A stretch of DNA of 64,000 nt, taken from the NCBI GenBank assembly GCA_015183035.1, contig JACZZP010000012.1, forward strand, positions 1,922,001 to 1,986,000, written 5' to 3'. The stretch comes from Meloidogyne chitwoodi. Its lineage: Eukaryota; Nematoda; Chromadorea; Rhabditida; Meloidogynidae. The notes under the pieces are model-generated. The model was not told the DNA's origin. It ran no database searches and saw only the letters and a list, made by a program, of their open reading frames with translations. The translations under genes and the position numbers were made by a program. Positions 49,327 through 60,000 of this stretch are shown piece after piece; position 1 is the first letter of the stretch, and each line of letters starts with the position of its first letter.

Positions 49327-50681
49327 TTTTTAAAAATTTTTTTTCTTTAATGAAATGAGCTTTAAAAATAAATAATTTAAAAATAAAGAATTAACAGAGA
49401 AAATAAAAATATTTTTAAGTATTTTTAAAAGAAAGACTGCTGACTTGTATACGAAAATAAAAATAAAGAAAAAGAAAGCTTTGGATCATGTAAAAATTGG
49501 ATAAAGTTTGGGGGAGGGGATAAAATATTGTTTTTTTAATTTTCTAGATTGTAGCTAAATTTAAATTATTTTTATATTTATTTAAATAATTTAGAGAGAA
49601 AGAAACTATATTTGGCTAATTATTTTAATATGTTGGAATTCTTTTTTTATTATAATTTTGGTTTCAATTCTTGGATCAAAGGTATTTTTTTCTTTTTTTT
49701 CAAGTTTATCATTTTAATATTTTTTTTCCATTTTATTTTTTATAATTTTTTCTCTCACCATTTATTAATTTAATTTTATATATTTTTTTCTGTTTTTATC
49801 CTCTTGTGTAAAAAAATATAAAATAAATATATTGCTTTGTTGCAGCTTGGATGAGCACGTTTTTTTCCAAAAATTGACTATATATAACTAGATAAAAAAT
49901 AAAAAAAAGAAGAGAATATATTCACTCATATCTTCCAAGTATTTGCCAACAACAACAAAATTGGTATTGTGGCATTTTTTAAAAAAGAGGGGATATTTTG
50001 TCACCTCTTTTTCTTTTTTTGTTCTTTTATGTTGATTCTATTCCTTTCATTTTTCTTCATCAAAGAATTATTTTGAGAGAAGATAAGAAGGAGGAGCCAA
50101 TTGTCTGTTTTTATGGCATAAAAAAGAGAAGAGGATAAAAAAGGGGGGAAATGCTGTAAAGGAAAAGATGAAAATAAGAAGAGAGGGGATTTTTGAGGAT
50201 TCTTTTTTATTTTTTTTACTAAAAACATATTCTTCCCCTTTTCCATCTTTTTCATTTATTTTTATTTATGTCACAACCAAACGGTCATTTCCCTTGACAT
50301 CTTTAATTGACAACAAGTTTTGTAATAAATAAAAAAAGAGGAGAAGGTCTTCTTCTTTTTTTTCTTACGTAACCTCTTCTTATAATTTAAGCATTATTAA
50401 AATGTTAATAAGAATTATTTAAATTTATTTTATTTTAAATTTCTTCTTTCCCTTAAAATTAATCCCCCCACTCTCTCATTTTCTAATTATATTTTTCTTT
50501 CTCTAACCACCTGATGTTGTTAAACTTTTTTTATTTTTTTTAATCCTTTTCGATTTATATAATTCTTTACTTTTTTATTTTTTTAAAACATTATTTTTAG
50601 CTTTTTATTTTTAAGATTTAAAATTAAAAAATTTAATGCTTTGCCATAATTATTGCCCTAAAAATCGGCCAACGCCGTTGG
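49327..50681. other. Gap upstream of the ODR-2-like gene
   Basis: About 1.35 kb between divergent genes (C on minus, ODR-2-like on plus), so both promoters should lie here. AT-rich with purine-rich patches (about 50080-50190). No exon or clear element recognised. Confidence 0.4.
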
Positions 50682-53251
50682 ATGTATTCAAGTTTTAATT
50701 TTATAACAACAAAAATAATAAAAATAATATTTTTAATTTTATTTTATTTATCAAATTATTCTAAAGTTTTGGGTGCTAGAAGACATTCTTCATATAAATC
50801 TGATTTTAATAATATGGGAATTAATGGAATTAACAGGTTTTTAAATTAAATAAATATTTTTTTTTTAATTTTAAAAATAATGAAAAATAAAAAAATGTAT
50901 TTTTAAGTAAAACAAAGAATTTAAAAATTAAAAAAATATTTTTAAAAATTTATTTATTTTTTTAAAGCTTTTCTGAACGTTATTGCTTTTCTTGTATGTC
51001 TAAAGAATTTGAATTGCATTGGTCTTATTTAAGTCAGGTAAAAATTAAATTTATTTTTTTTAATATTTTCTTTATACAAACGTGTGAAAAAATATTTTTT
51101 TATTTATTTATTTCAAATTTATTACAATTTTCTTTCTTTTTTTTTGGTAGAAGATGAAAAAAAGAGGAAGAAAAATGGGAGAGAAAATTGAATATTTTAC
51201 TCATTGTAATAAATTTTTTTTGGTTAAGAAGGGAAAAAATAAAGAAAAATTAAACAAAAGGGGGGAACTATAATAAAAATGCCAATTTTTATTATTTTTT
51301 ATTTTTAATGATTTTTTAAAGTTTTTTAATTAATTTTTAAGCTATTTAGCTTATTTTTGAAAAAAAATATAAGTTTTTAATTTCAAGTTTTATTAAAGTT
51401 GTGTTGTGGTGTAGAGGTAGTGTGTTTGGTTGCGACTGATGTGTAAGTGTTGGTTCGAAGCCATTTGAATGTGTTAATTTATTTTATTTGTCTTTTAATT
51501 TATTTTTTCTTAATATAAATTTTTTTAATAACATAAAATTCTTAAAATTTTTTTTTTGAGGAGACAATTTATTTTTATTGTTTTTATTAAGTAGAAAATT
51601 AAAAAGATTTTTTATAATTTTGTTTGCCTATTTTTAAAGAAATAATTATTTTTTTTAAGTTTGTTTTTGTTTGTCACGCATTTCTTCCTTCCTTTTGGTT
51701 TTCAATTTTTTATTAAAATTAAAAAAAAAATAATTTAAAAATGTCATTTCATCCCTCTTTTTTTTTATTTTTAAATATTTGTTAATTACTTCCAAAAATA
51801 TTTTTATTTAAATTGTTTTGTCTAAAAACATTTCCCTAAAGGCAACCAAATTTTATTTTTTTTGTTTTAGATTAAATAGAAGGGGGGAGTAAAGGCTATT
51901 TAAAAAAATATTTTATTTTTAAAAATTTATTTTTGTTTATTTTTGCAACAACTGTTTAAATGTAAAATGAGAAGAAAAATAATTTGAAAAAATTATTTTT
52001 AAAGAGAATAAAAAATTATATATATTTTTTAAATAAATAGATATATTTAAATTTTAAAAAATTGATTTTTTTAACAATAATTTAAATAATTGTTTGGAAT
52101 TTTTTTAAAGAATGTCATGCATTAAATCCAAGTTTTGTTAAAGTTGTGTTGTGGTGTATTGGTAGTGCGCTTGTTTTCGATCGTCGTTGTGTTGTTGGTT
52201 CAAATCCGTTTGGGGTTATTATCAGTAGAAAGAGAGTTATTAAAAATATTTTTCTTGTTTATATTTTTATTAAAATAATTTTTTTAATTTTTTTCTTGTT
52301 TTAAAGATTTATTATCAACCAATGAACTTCACTGATGATTGTCATTCTATTACAAGTGGGACAGAACCAATTGGTAGAACTCCTTGTACACATTCTATTT
52401 GTGTTACTGTTATTGAACCTAAAATGCTTGCTGGTAAATTTTAAAATTTATTTTATTTTTTTTTTATTTTTAAAAAAAGGTCAATATATTGGCAATAATA
52501 TAATTCGTGGTTGTTTTTCTTCAGTTTTTAAATATGGTGAATTATCTACTGAAAATCTTGTTGGTAAGTATTTTATTTTTATTTTTTAATTAATTTTAAA
52601 ATAGTACTTTTTTCTCCTCTTATAAAATAATAAAAAAAACTTTTTTATTTATTTGCTTCACTTCAGTTGGTCACAATTTATTTTTTCAAGTATTTTTTTG
52701 GATATAAAAAAGACCAATAAAACTAAATTGCCCCCTCTATTTTTAATAGAAATTGTTTTTTTGGCATTTCAAAGTTTTTAGTAGAATTAGAATTTGAGTT
52801 TACAAAAAAAGTACATTAGAGTATGAGAAATTTATTAAAATTTTAATTAAAAAATTATTAATTTTCAGATACTTCTTGCTCTACATTTCCGTAATCTTTT
52901 TTTAAATCGTTAAATTTATTTAAAAATTATTTTTTAAAGTATGCGTGCACTTCTACCAAGACATATGGCCCTCAAATCAAGCAATAGAACAGTTGAATTG
53001 TGTAGATGTTTAGGAAGTAAGTAAATTTATTTTAAGGATAAATAGTTTAATAAAATTAAAAAAAATAAAATTTGCTATTTTAATGCCTTAAATATTCTAT
53101 TAAATTTATTTAAATTTTTTCAGATTTATGTAATGATTACCCTCGTTCTCCTTCAACGAATTCTGCCATGATTCTCTACCGGCTTTTTTGTTTTAAAAAG
53201 AATTTTTTTATTATTGTTATTATTTTAATTTTTAAAAAATCATTCCTTTAA
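50682..53251 (+). CDS. ODR-2/HOT-family Ly6-type GPI-anchored protein
   Basis: Neuronal-type cell-surface Ly6 protein; C. elegans ODR-2 and the HOT proteins are the known relatives, ODR-2 acting in odour sensing. Signal peptide: [18 protein letters not shown]. The Ly6-type domain opens [20 protein letters not shown], a near-diagnostic ODR-2 pattern. It continues with [49 protein letters not shown] and [15 protein letters not shown]. The end is a hydrophobic GPI-type tail ([10 protein letters not shown]) with a few basic residues. Seven exons join in phase. The 1.27-kb second intron contains two sense tRNA-like elements. Confidence 0.82.
51394..51473 (+). repeat. tRNA-like element in ODR-2-like intron (copy 1)
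   Basis: AAAGTTGTGTTGTGGTGTAG then AGGTAGTGTG (A-box/D-arm), and TGTTGGTTCGAAGCCATT (T-arm with B-box GGTTCGAAGCC). The first 30 bases are nearly identical to the copy at 52139. Sense to the host gene. Confidence 0.55.
52139..52220 (+). repeat. tRNA-like element in ODR-2-like intron (copy 2)
   Basis: TAAAGTTGTGTTGTGGTGTA then TTGGTAGTGCGC (A-box/D-arm), and TGTTGGTTCAAATCCGTTTG (T-arm with B-box GGTTCAAATCC). The middle differs strongly from copy 1 while the 5' 30 bases agree, as in a tRNA-derived SINE family. Confidence 0.55.
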
Positions 53252-53885
53252 TTTTTTTATTTCTCTATTTTCATTGTAAAATACAGATAAATTTTTATTT
53301 ATCGTCTAACTAATAATATTTTTTTATTCTTTTGCTCTCTAACTTTTCATTGTACACTATTTTCATATTTTCCGTTTGTTTTGGTTTTTTTCATTTAACA
53401 TAATTTTCATTTTACCTTCATTTTTTGTTTTCGCCTTTCTTAACACATTTTTTATTTTAATTAAACGTTGTATATTCTTTTGTTTTATTAATTTTAAATC
53501 GTTTATAGTTCGAGCTATTTATTTATTAATTAAATACTTCAATTAAAATGTTGGACTGTAATTTTGAACCTTGCCAACTTTTAACTATTCTTCAACAGAA
53601 AGATAACTTTCAATGTAATGAACTTGCAGAACAACTTTATATTGATCATCAAAAACTTGTTGGTGCTATTAAAAGCTTACAAAGTCATGAAGAGGTTTAG
53701 AATTTTTATTTAAATAATTTTATTTTGTTGAATAAATGAGAATAGTTTGTGTCTTTTTCACGAGTTTTTATAATAAAATGATTTGGGGAAAAAGAAAATG
53801 GGAGCTTTTATAGTATATTGTTGGAAGTTGGCTAATATATAAACCAGTTATTTTACTTGTTTTTATTTCAGGAGATACGTCAAAA

Positions 53886-54600
53886 TCTACACTAACGTCA
53901 ACAACAACGGTGGTGGTTCTATGATTTGACGTTCTGCGAGCTTCACCAACGGTGTTGGTCTATGAGTTGACGTTCTGTGTTCTGTGCCAACGGTGTGATC
54001 TATGAGTTTCGTTCTGTGTTCTGTGCCAACGGTATGTGGTTCCGGAACTAAGGTTCTAGTCCTACGCTGACGGTCGTGGTTCACGTTCTGATATTCTTGA
54101 TCGACGCTGACGGTCGTGGTTCACGTTCTGATGTTCTGGATCTTCGCTGACGGTTGTGGTTCAAGGAGCTGATCTTCTGGATCTTCTCTAACGGTTGTGG
54201 TTCTGAGTTGACGTTCTGCGAGCTGTGCCAACGGTGTTGGTCTATGATTTGACGTTCTGCGAGCTTCACCAACGGTGTTGGTCTATGAGTTGACGTTCTG
54301 TGTTCTGTGCCAACGGTGTGATCTATGAGTTTCGTTCTGTGTTCTGTGCCAACGGTATGTGGTTCCGGAACTAAGGTTCTAGTCCTACGCTGACGGTCGT
54401 GGTTCACGTTCTGATATTCTTGATCGACGCTGACGGTCGTGGTTCACGTTCTGATGTTCTGGATCTTCGCTGACGGTTGTGGTTCAAGGAGCTGATCTTC
54501 TGGATCTTCTCTGACGGTTGTGGTTCAATGAGCTGATATTATAGGAGCTGCGTCAACGTCTACAAGCTGCGACGACGTTCTACGAGCTACGCCAACACTG
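53886..54600 (+). repeat. GC-rich minisatellite with 323-bp higher-order period
   Basis: Monomers of about 40 bases (for example CGCTGACGGTCGTGGTTCAC + GTTCTGAT(A/G)TTCTTGAT) at 54066, 54106 and 54146 alternate with a CCAACGGTGTTGGTCTATGA variant. The whole block repeats with a 323-base offset (for example ATGATTTGACGTTCTGCGAG at 53921 and 54244) with almost no change. It is about half G+C in a genome near one quarter. Minus-strand frames here are repeat artefacts. Confidence 0.9.
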
Positions 54601-55323
54601 GCTCTCTGATAAAGAAGGAATACATAATTTGGATACAAACAATTGGAATCTTAAAGAAGAGGAAATGGATAACTGAAATGTATTTCTTAAATAATTAAAA
54701 TAATAATAATTTCAGTATTTTTTAGGTCGTTTAAGGCAATGGTTGTAACCAAAGGTACCAAATTCAACGAAAATTTGTCTAAACCTGAATTGGATTTGAC
54801 AACTGAAATGATTACTACGTTAGTTTTAATTTATTTTATTAAAATATCAAGCTTTTTAGAGGTTCTTGGCGGAACAAAAGCTTCAAAAAATACAATTTTG
54901 AAGCAATGGGAATAATTCCACAGTCTGGACATTTACATCCTTTGCTTAACGTAAGGGCAGAATTTCGTGATATTTTCTTTCAAATGGGATTTTCTGAGAT
55001 GCCAACAAATAAATTTGTAGAATCTTCTTTTTGGAATTTTGATGCACTCTTTCAGCCTCAACAACATCCAGCTAGAGATTCTCATGATACTTTCTTTTTG
55101 TCAGGTTTTTTTTAATTTAAATTTTCTTTTATTTTTTTAAATTTTAGAACCAGCAATTTCAACTGAATTTCCTCAGGATTATCTTGAGAAGGTCAAAAAA
55201 GTTCACTCTGAAGGAGGATATGATCACTTCGGTTTATTTTTTAAATTGTTTTAAATATTCTTCCCGTGGGTGTTATTTAGAAAATTTTTATTATATCTTT
55301 ATTAAAAAGTTAACGATTATTTA

Positions 55324-55399
55324 GCATGGTCGTTGTGGTTTGTCAGTTCTGTGTTAGTTTTGTTCCCTCAAGGTCGAGGGTTCGAGTCCCGTTGATGTA
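55324..55399 (+). repeat. tRNA-like element in FARSA intron
   Basis: ATGGTCGTTGTGGTTTGTCA resembles an A-box/D-arm. Further on is TCGAGGGTTCGAGTCCCGTT, a T-arm with five G-C-rich pairs and B-box GGTTCGAGTCC. Sense to the host. Confidence 0.45.
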
Positions 55400-55830
55400 A
55401 AGCTTTATCTTAAATTTTTTCATATTTTTTTTCAGTTATAAATACGATTGGAACATAAATGAGGCTCAGAAAAATTTGTTAAGGACTCATACGATTGCAG
55501 TATCAGTTAGACAATTATATTTGCTTGCAAAAAAGGTTTTCTTTTAAATTAAAGTTTAAAATATTTATTTTTTCTTTCTTTTTAAGAGTTTTGTACCAAC
55601 AAAGATGTTCAGCATCGACAGAGTTTTTCGTAATGAAACATTGGATGCTACCCATCTGGCAGAATTTCACCAAGTTGAAGGAGTTGTTGCTGAACGAAAT
55701 CTTCTTTGGCACATGTTATTGGACTTTTTACTGAATTCTTTAGGAAATGCGGTTTGTTTCTTTTTTTTTCTTTTTTATTAAGGAATTGAAAATTTTCGTT
55801 TCAAACCAACATACAAATATTTATTTATTT

Positions 55831-56809
55831 TTTTGGTAAAGAATGATTTAGAATTGGTCAGTTCAGTGTACCAACTGCTTTTTTGCCATAACTTGTTTAT
55901 TTTTTAATCGATCTGAAAAGTTCTTTTATTAATAGAAAGCTTTCGATAAGAGGATTATTTTCACTAATTAAACAGATCAAATCATTAAATAAAAAGTTAA
56001 TAAAAGTTCAAAATCGATATTTTCTATTTTTTCGGGCATAACTTTTTTGGAATGAACTGATTTGATCGTTTCAATTAGTGAAAAGAATCCACTTTTCGAG
56101 CTCGTTCTAATGACATGCAAATTATTTTAAATTGTTTTAAATAAAAAAAAGTTATACGAGTAACTCTGAACCGTCCATTTCAATTTTTTAATTGAAATTT
56201 GTTTTTTTAGATTAAAAAATCATTTCAAGAATAAAGAGGAAAGCTGTTGCTCTCAGTTTGTTATAATATTCAACATAGATCTCTTTTTGTGATTATAAAA
56301 AGTTGTATTGAACTTTTGGAAATGGATGCAACAGGTTTTTTTATGGATTTCTTTAGTTTATTTTTATTAAGTTATTCTTTCCTTTTGACCTCTAATTATA
56401 TAAAGATGGAAAGAATATTTTTTAAATTAAATTATTTTTTATTATAAGCATCAATAAAATTAGCATTTAATTTTACTTGGTATTTTGTCTATTTTGCCTT
56501 CATGACGTTTTGTCTAATTTATCTAGTGACATTTTGTCACTTTTCCATAGTTGGCGATTTGTCTGTTATTTATAGCATTTTCTGGTATTTTGTTTTTAGT
56601 ACTTTGAAAAAGTTACTGTAATTTTCTCTAACATTTTGAGTTAGCTAGAGAAGAATAAAATAAGAGAGTGTGTATTTATTTTATTCTTATAAGAGAGACA
56701 AAATGTTCTAGACTGTTAGATCAAATTACTATTTTTTGCAAAAATTTGTTTACATTCATCATTTCTTTGCATTAATCAATAATTCTAGACTTAAAATATA
56801 ATTTTTAAA
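55831..56809. other. Repeat-rich gap after the broken FARSA gene
   Basis: 55850-56165 is an imperfect inverted arrangement of AACTGATTTGATC and GATCAAATCATT words with GAAAAGAATCCACTTTTCGA, resembling dispersed repeats near 2590 and 61720. It begins where the FARSA frame is cut. A possible short exon (about 56235-56334, ending MDATG before GTTTTTT) could not be assigned. 56480-56600 repeats a CATTTTGTC word. Confidence 0.45.
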
Positions 56810-58102
56810 ATGACAACAAGTACACAAGCGTCTTCCTCGACTCCGATAACCGTAAAAGAGCAACAAAAATAATTGACGGATATCAAAAATTGAAGGATCA
56901 ACAACAAAATGTTATGAATGAATTGGCAAAAAGAAGAGTTAAACATCGAGAACACGCGTATTATTTTTAAATTTTTATTTATTTTTTATTAATTAAACAA
57001 ACTTTAGAACAGTACTTAAAACAATACAGACATTGGAATCTGACCGGAAATGCTTTCGACAAGTTGGAGACACATTGATTGAATTTAAATCCTCTGAATT
57101 GGTCATAATTTTAGCTGAGACAATGAAAAAGGTTTTTTTATTTTTAAGATTGATTCTTGTCTGAATGTTGTCAGATTTGAATTTGTTCTGGTTTTAGAGT
57201 TTTTCTGATTAGTTTTTCTTTCTTGAGCTTGTTCGTGTTTATCGAAGGTTCGATCCTTTCTATTGTTAACCTTTCTTACAAATGTTTATATAATTGTTAA
57301 AAATTATGTTATCTAGGAAGAAATCTAACAAAAATGAAGTAAAGTACATTTATAACACATCTTTCTAAACTTTCTGAATAAAGAACGAGTTATTTTTTGG
57401 TTTGATATTTTTCTAAATTTTAATAAAGAGTCGGTAGACTGCTCTAGGAACATTACTTTGTTCTTGTTAGATTTTGGTTTTGATAGATCGTTAACAACTT
57501 GATATTTTCCATCATTTTTTAAGAATTCAAAGAGTATAATACTAAGAAAGTTCATTATGAACGTGATTTTCGATTTACATAATTAGCTTAATGAAGATAA
57601 TACAGATCGTTCAACATTGAGAATATAATGACATTTTTGGATTATGATATAAGGTTCGATTCCTTTTAATTATATGTTTTAAGTATGTTTTTCTTATTGT
57701 AGTTTGAGTTATGAATTTGCTTGTTATTCTGTTAATTTGATTCTGCTAATGTCATTTTTAAAGTTTTTTGAGATTATTTTTTTGATTTTTACATATCCCA
57801 TTATTTTTTGTTGTTGGTGTGGTGCTTGTGTTTCAGTCATTTGAGTTTATGATTATGAAGGGTTACTTAAAAGTTTCAATTCTTCCATGGTTTATTTTTT
57901 TATTCTTTTTCAGTTTAAGGAACATATGGACGAACTTGAACAACAGATGATAAAAGTTGGAGAAGATTTGAACGATTACAAATCAAAGCACAATATCAGA
58001 CTTTTAAGTAATAAAGAAGCAATGGAATTACAGAAGAAGCAAGCATTGGCACAAATATCTAAACTTGATTTGGGGACGAAAACGGAAGTCAAACCAAAAT
58101 AG
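56810..58102 (+). CDS. PFDN2: Prefoldin subunit 2 (with a one-base frameshift)
   Basis: Beta subunit of the hexameric prefoldin chaperone that hands actin and tubulin to CCT. Exon 1 starts MTTSTQASSSTPITVKEQQK, then the frame stops. One frame over it continues IIDGYQKLKDQQQNVMNELA and REHA. Next are VLKTIQTLESDRKCFRQVGD and TLIEFKSSELVIILAETMKK. After a 780-base intron come QFKEHMDELEQQMIKVGEDL and KSKHNIRLL. The two coiled-coil helices and central hairpin are complete. The break is at an A5 run (56874-56878) that would be in frame as A6, so it may be a sequencing error or a real mutation. Confidence 0.82.
57225..57262 (+). repeat. T-arm/B-box-like hairpin in PFDN2 intron
   Basis: ATCGAAGGTTCGATCCTTTC forms a T-arm (GAAGG/CCTTTC) with B-box GGTTCGATCC. 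No good A-box precedes it, so only a fragment of a tRNA-like element is supported. Sense to the host. Confidence 0.3.
57595..57670 (+). repeat. Degenerate tRNA-like element in PFDN2 intron
   Basis: ATGATATAAGGTTCGATTCC then TTTTA gives a T-arm with B-box GGTTCGATTCC. The 5' half is diverged. Sense to the host. Confidence 0.3.
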
Positions 58103-58131
58103 AGAGCGACATAATATATATTCGAATATAA

Positions 58132-58196
58132 TACAGTCGAACCAAGGTTTTATCAAGTTTTTTTTTAAAAAAAAATTTGTGAAGGGTTCGACTGTA
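58132..58196. mobile_element. Very short Tc/pogo-like inverted-repeat element
   Basis: TACAGTCGAACC on the left and GGGTTCGACTGTA on the right, 65 bases apart, with TA at each outer edge as expected of a TA target duplication. The interior is only T and A runs. CAGTCGAACC ends are typical of pogo/Tc-type elements. It sits 30 bases past the PFDN2 stop. Confidence 0.65.
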
Positions 58197-58312
58197 CCAT
58201 CTCAGACTGTTATATAGATTTTGCTCATTTTTACTTTGTTTTTACAAATTAAATTGAGTGTTTTTATATTTAACTGTTGACGGAAAGTCAAATATTGCTT
58301 AAATAAAACAAT

Positions 58313-58423
58313 TACAGTAAGAAAAGGCATTGGTTCTGAAACGGCTTTAAATAAAAAATATTAATTTTTAAAAGCCGTTTCATCGTCAATAGAGAAAATG
58401 AAATGTTCGTGTTTCTTACTGTA
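58313..58423. mobile_element. Hairpin MITE
   Basis: Outer ends TACAGTAAGAAA and TTTCTTACTGTA are perfect inverted repeats with TA edges. An inner pair GAAACGGCTTTAAA / TTTAAAAGCCGTTTC completes a nested palindrome of 111 bases. Confidence 0.7.
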
Positions 58424-58474
58424 TTTTAGTTTATTTTTTAATATTGTTTTATCGATTTTCTGGACTTAGAAATT

Positions 58475-58680
58475 GTTTAGAAAAACTAAATATAAAAAAT
58501 CGATATATCGATTTTATTGATTGTCTCGAATAATCTCGAATAATAATAATTTTTGAAAAATTTATATTTTTGGAAAAATCGATTTTATTGATTGTCTCGA
58601 ATGATCTCGAATTAGAGGAAAATTTGTATTTTTGAGAAAATCGATATATTGATTTGTATCGATTTTGAAACTTTGAGTAC
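58475..58680. repeat. Diverged tandem repeat with ATCGAT words
   Basis: AAATCGATTTTATTGATTGT then CTCGAAT(A/G)ATCTCGAAT occurs at about 58510 and 58577, and AAAATCGATATAT(C/T)GATTT at 58496 and 58636. The period is roughly 70-80 bases. Confidence 0.55.
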
Positions 58681-59017
58681 CTTTTTTGAAAAGTTAGAGT
58701 ATCTTTTTATCTCTACTAACACTTTCCAATGTTTAATTTGTGCCAGTTTTTATGCGTCTCTAATTTTCCTTTCTATAATTGTGTTGGCTCACCTTACCTC
58801 ACTCTAACATAAAAATCGAAAATTCTCTTAACATTTTTAAAAATTTTCTTAATGGCGATATTCTTCTTTTTATCTCTACCAACTCCATTTCTCAATTTTC
58901 CAATGCATAATTTCATTTATTTTGTTACAACTTCTTTTATCGATTTTTGGACATGGAAATATTTTTAATAAATTGAATTTTTTTTGCTATTTCATTGGTG
59001 TGTACTATTTTTCATTT

Positions 59018-59230
59018 ACTCTTTTTCTCTGTACCTGTTCTACTCCCCATTTAAAAGTAATTTTTTCAGCTTTATAGGGTAAAAAAAACGAGAGGGTGGG
59101 TGGCGGGCAGGAGTCGTGCCATAATGGGGGGATGTGTGTACCCTCCCGCCCACCCCCAAAATTTTTTACCCTATAAAACTGAACTAAAAACTTTTAAATG
59201 GGGAGTAAAACAGGTACAGAGAAAAAGAGC
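59018..59230. mobile_element. Inverted-repeat element with a G-rich core
   Basis: The left arm CTCTTTTTCTCTGTACCTGT then TCTACTCCCCATTTAAAAGT pairs with the right arm ACTTTTAAATGGGGAGTAAA then ACAGGTACAGAGAAAAAGAG; TTTATAGGGTAAAAAA pairs with TTTTTTACCCTATAAA inside. The core (59090-59155) has GGGTGGGTGGCGGGCAGG and CCCTCCCGCCCACCCCC, which themselves pair. About 210 bases, no coding frame. Confidence 0.8.
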
Positions 59231-59404
59231 AAAAACAACAGTGTCTAAAATTCCTATATCCAACATAGTGATTTTTAAGAAAAATTGGAGATTTAAAAAA
59301 ACATTATATAAAAATTATATAAAAAATACTTTAAAAAACAAAATTTATCAAAAATAAATATTTAAAAATTTAAACAACTATTGTTGAGATGATGAAATTA
59401 TCGT

Positions 59405-60000
59405 CTTTGGTAAATTACATATTTCTGTATATGTAATACTGACATTTCTTCTGACGAAAAGATTGAATTCCATCAAGACTTGCCATTAAACTGTTGAGTA
59501 AAATAACTTTAAAAATTTAAAACTAAAACAAAAAGGCGGACACTCGATTCCAAAAATTTTCTGCTGAAATACCTGGTGTTTTTAAAAATTTTTAAGTCTT
59601 AAATTATTTTTTAAATTATTAAAATTTTTATATTGTTGTGGAAGGCAGAGATTTTCAAAGTTATTTGCTCAAGTTCTGCCTTTATTACTGCATTTACGCG
59701 AAGACTCCATGATAAACACCTTATCAAATTAAAGGCAAGTGACCTAAAATTAAATATTTATAAAAAAATTGTCAAAAAAGAGTTTATATAACATTTTAAA
59801 AATTATTTTCCACTAAAAGGATTCGAACCTTCGAGCACTGAAAATTAAAACCCAACATCTTCCAACTACATCACCAAGACAGTTAACAAACTTTCTTTAA
59901 AATTAGTTTAAGTAATTAAAAGAAAAAATAAAAATTACCTCAAAATCAATTTCTGATGACAAATGCCACTACAACTTGATTTTCGATCAATATTAAAATT
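59405..60000 (-). other. Possible small minus-strand gene, exons uncertain
   Basis: Two exon-like pieces join in phase across a GTAATT donor at about 59938: SSCSGICHQKLILR, then LAFNLIRCLSWSLRVNAVIK and AELEQITLKISAFHN (59645-59735). A later piece after CAACAG at 59495 reads LMASLDGIQSFRQKKCQYYI and stops. I could not find a consistent donor after the second piece and do not recognise a family. The first intron holds a sense tRNA-like element. Real but incomplete gene, or chance. Confidence 0.3.
59808..59888 (-). repeat. tRNA-like element
   Basis: Minus strand: TGTCTTGGTGATGTAGTTGG (A-box) and CGAAGGTTCGAATCCTTTTA (T-arm, B-box GGTTCGAATCC), about 35 bases apart. The 3' end TAGTGGAAAA resembles the copies at 2402 and 61211. 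Confidence 0.5.

Larger units (their letters stand above)
53548..55830 (+). pseudogene. FARSA: Broken phenylalanyl-tRNA synthetase alpha subunit gene
   Basis: Intact genes encode the cytosolic catalytic subunit charging tRNA-Phe. Present: the N-terminal winged-helix exon (53548-53694, LLTILQQKDNFQCNELAEQL ... LVGAIKSLQSHEE) and, from 54720, [81 protein letters not shown] and [20 protein letters not shown]. Missing: about 100 residues between them, where a minisatellite sits, and everything after FRFKPTYK, including motif 3. Two joins (at 55220/55436 and 55750/55783) are each one base out of phase. I read it as a pseudogene, though assembly faults could contribute. Confidence 0.75.

Noticed and set aside
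53887..54407. Two similar minus-strand ORFs starting MNHDRQRRTRT
   Set aside because: They are the same minisatellite monomers read in one frame; they have no conserved domain, no splice context and arise from the 323-bp duplication.
53886..54600. CRISPR-like array
   Set aside because: Repeat units are adjacent and diverged without unique spacers, and the genome is eukaryotic; it is a minisatellite.
56235..56334. Exon of an additional gene between FARSA and PFDN2 (ending MDATG)
   Set aside because: Open only over 30 codons, no partner exon and no family match; it could be repeat DNA.
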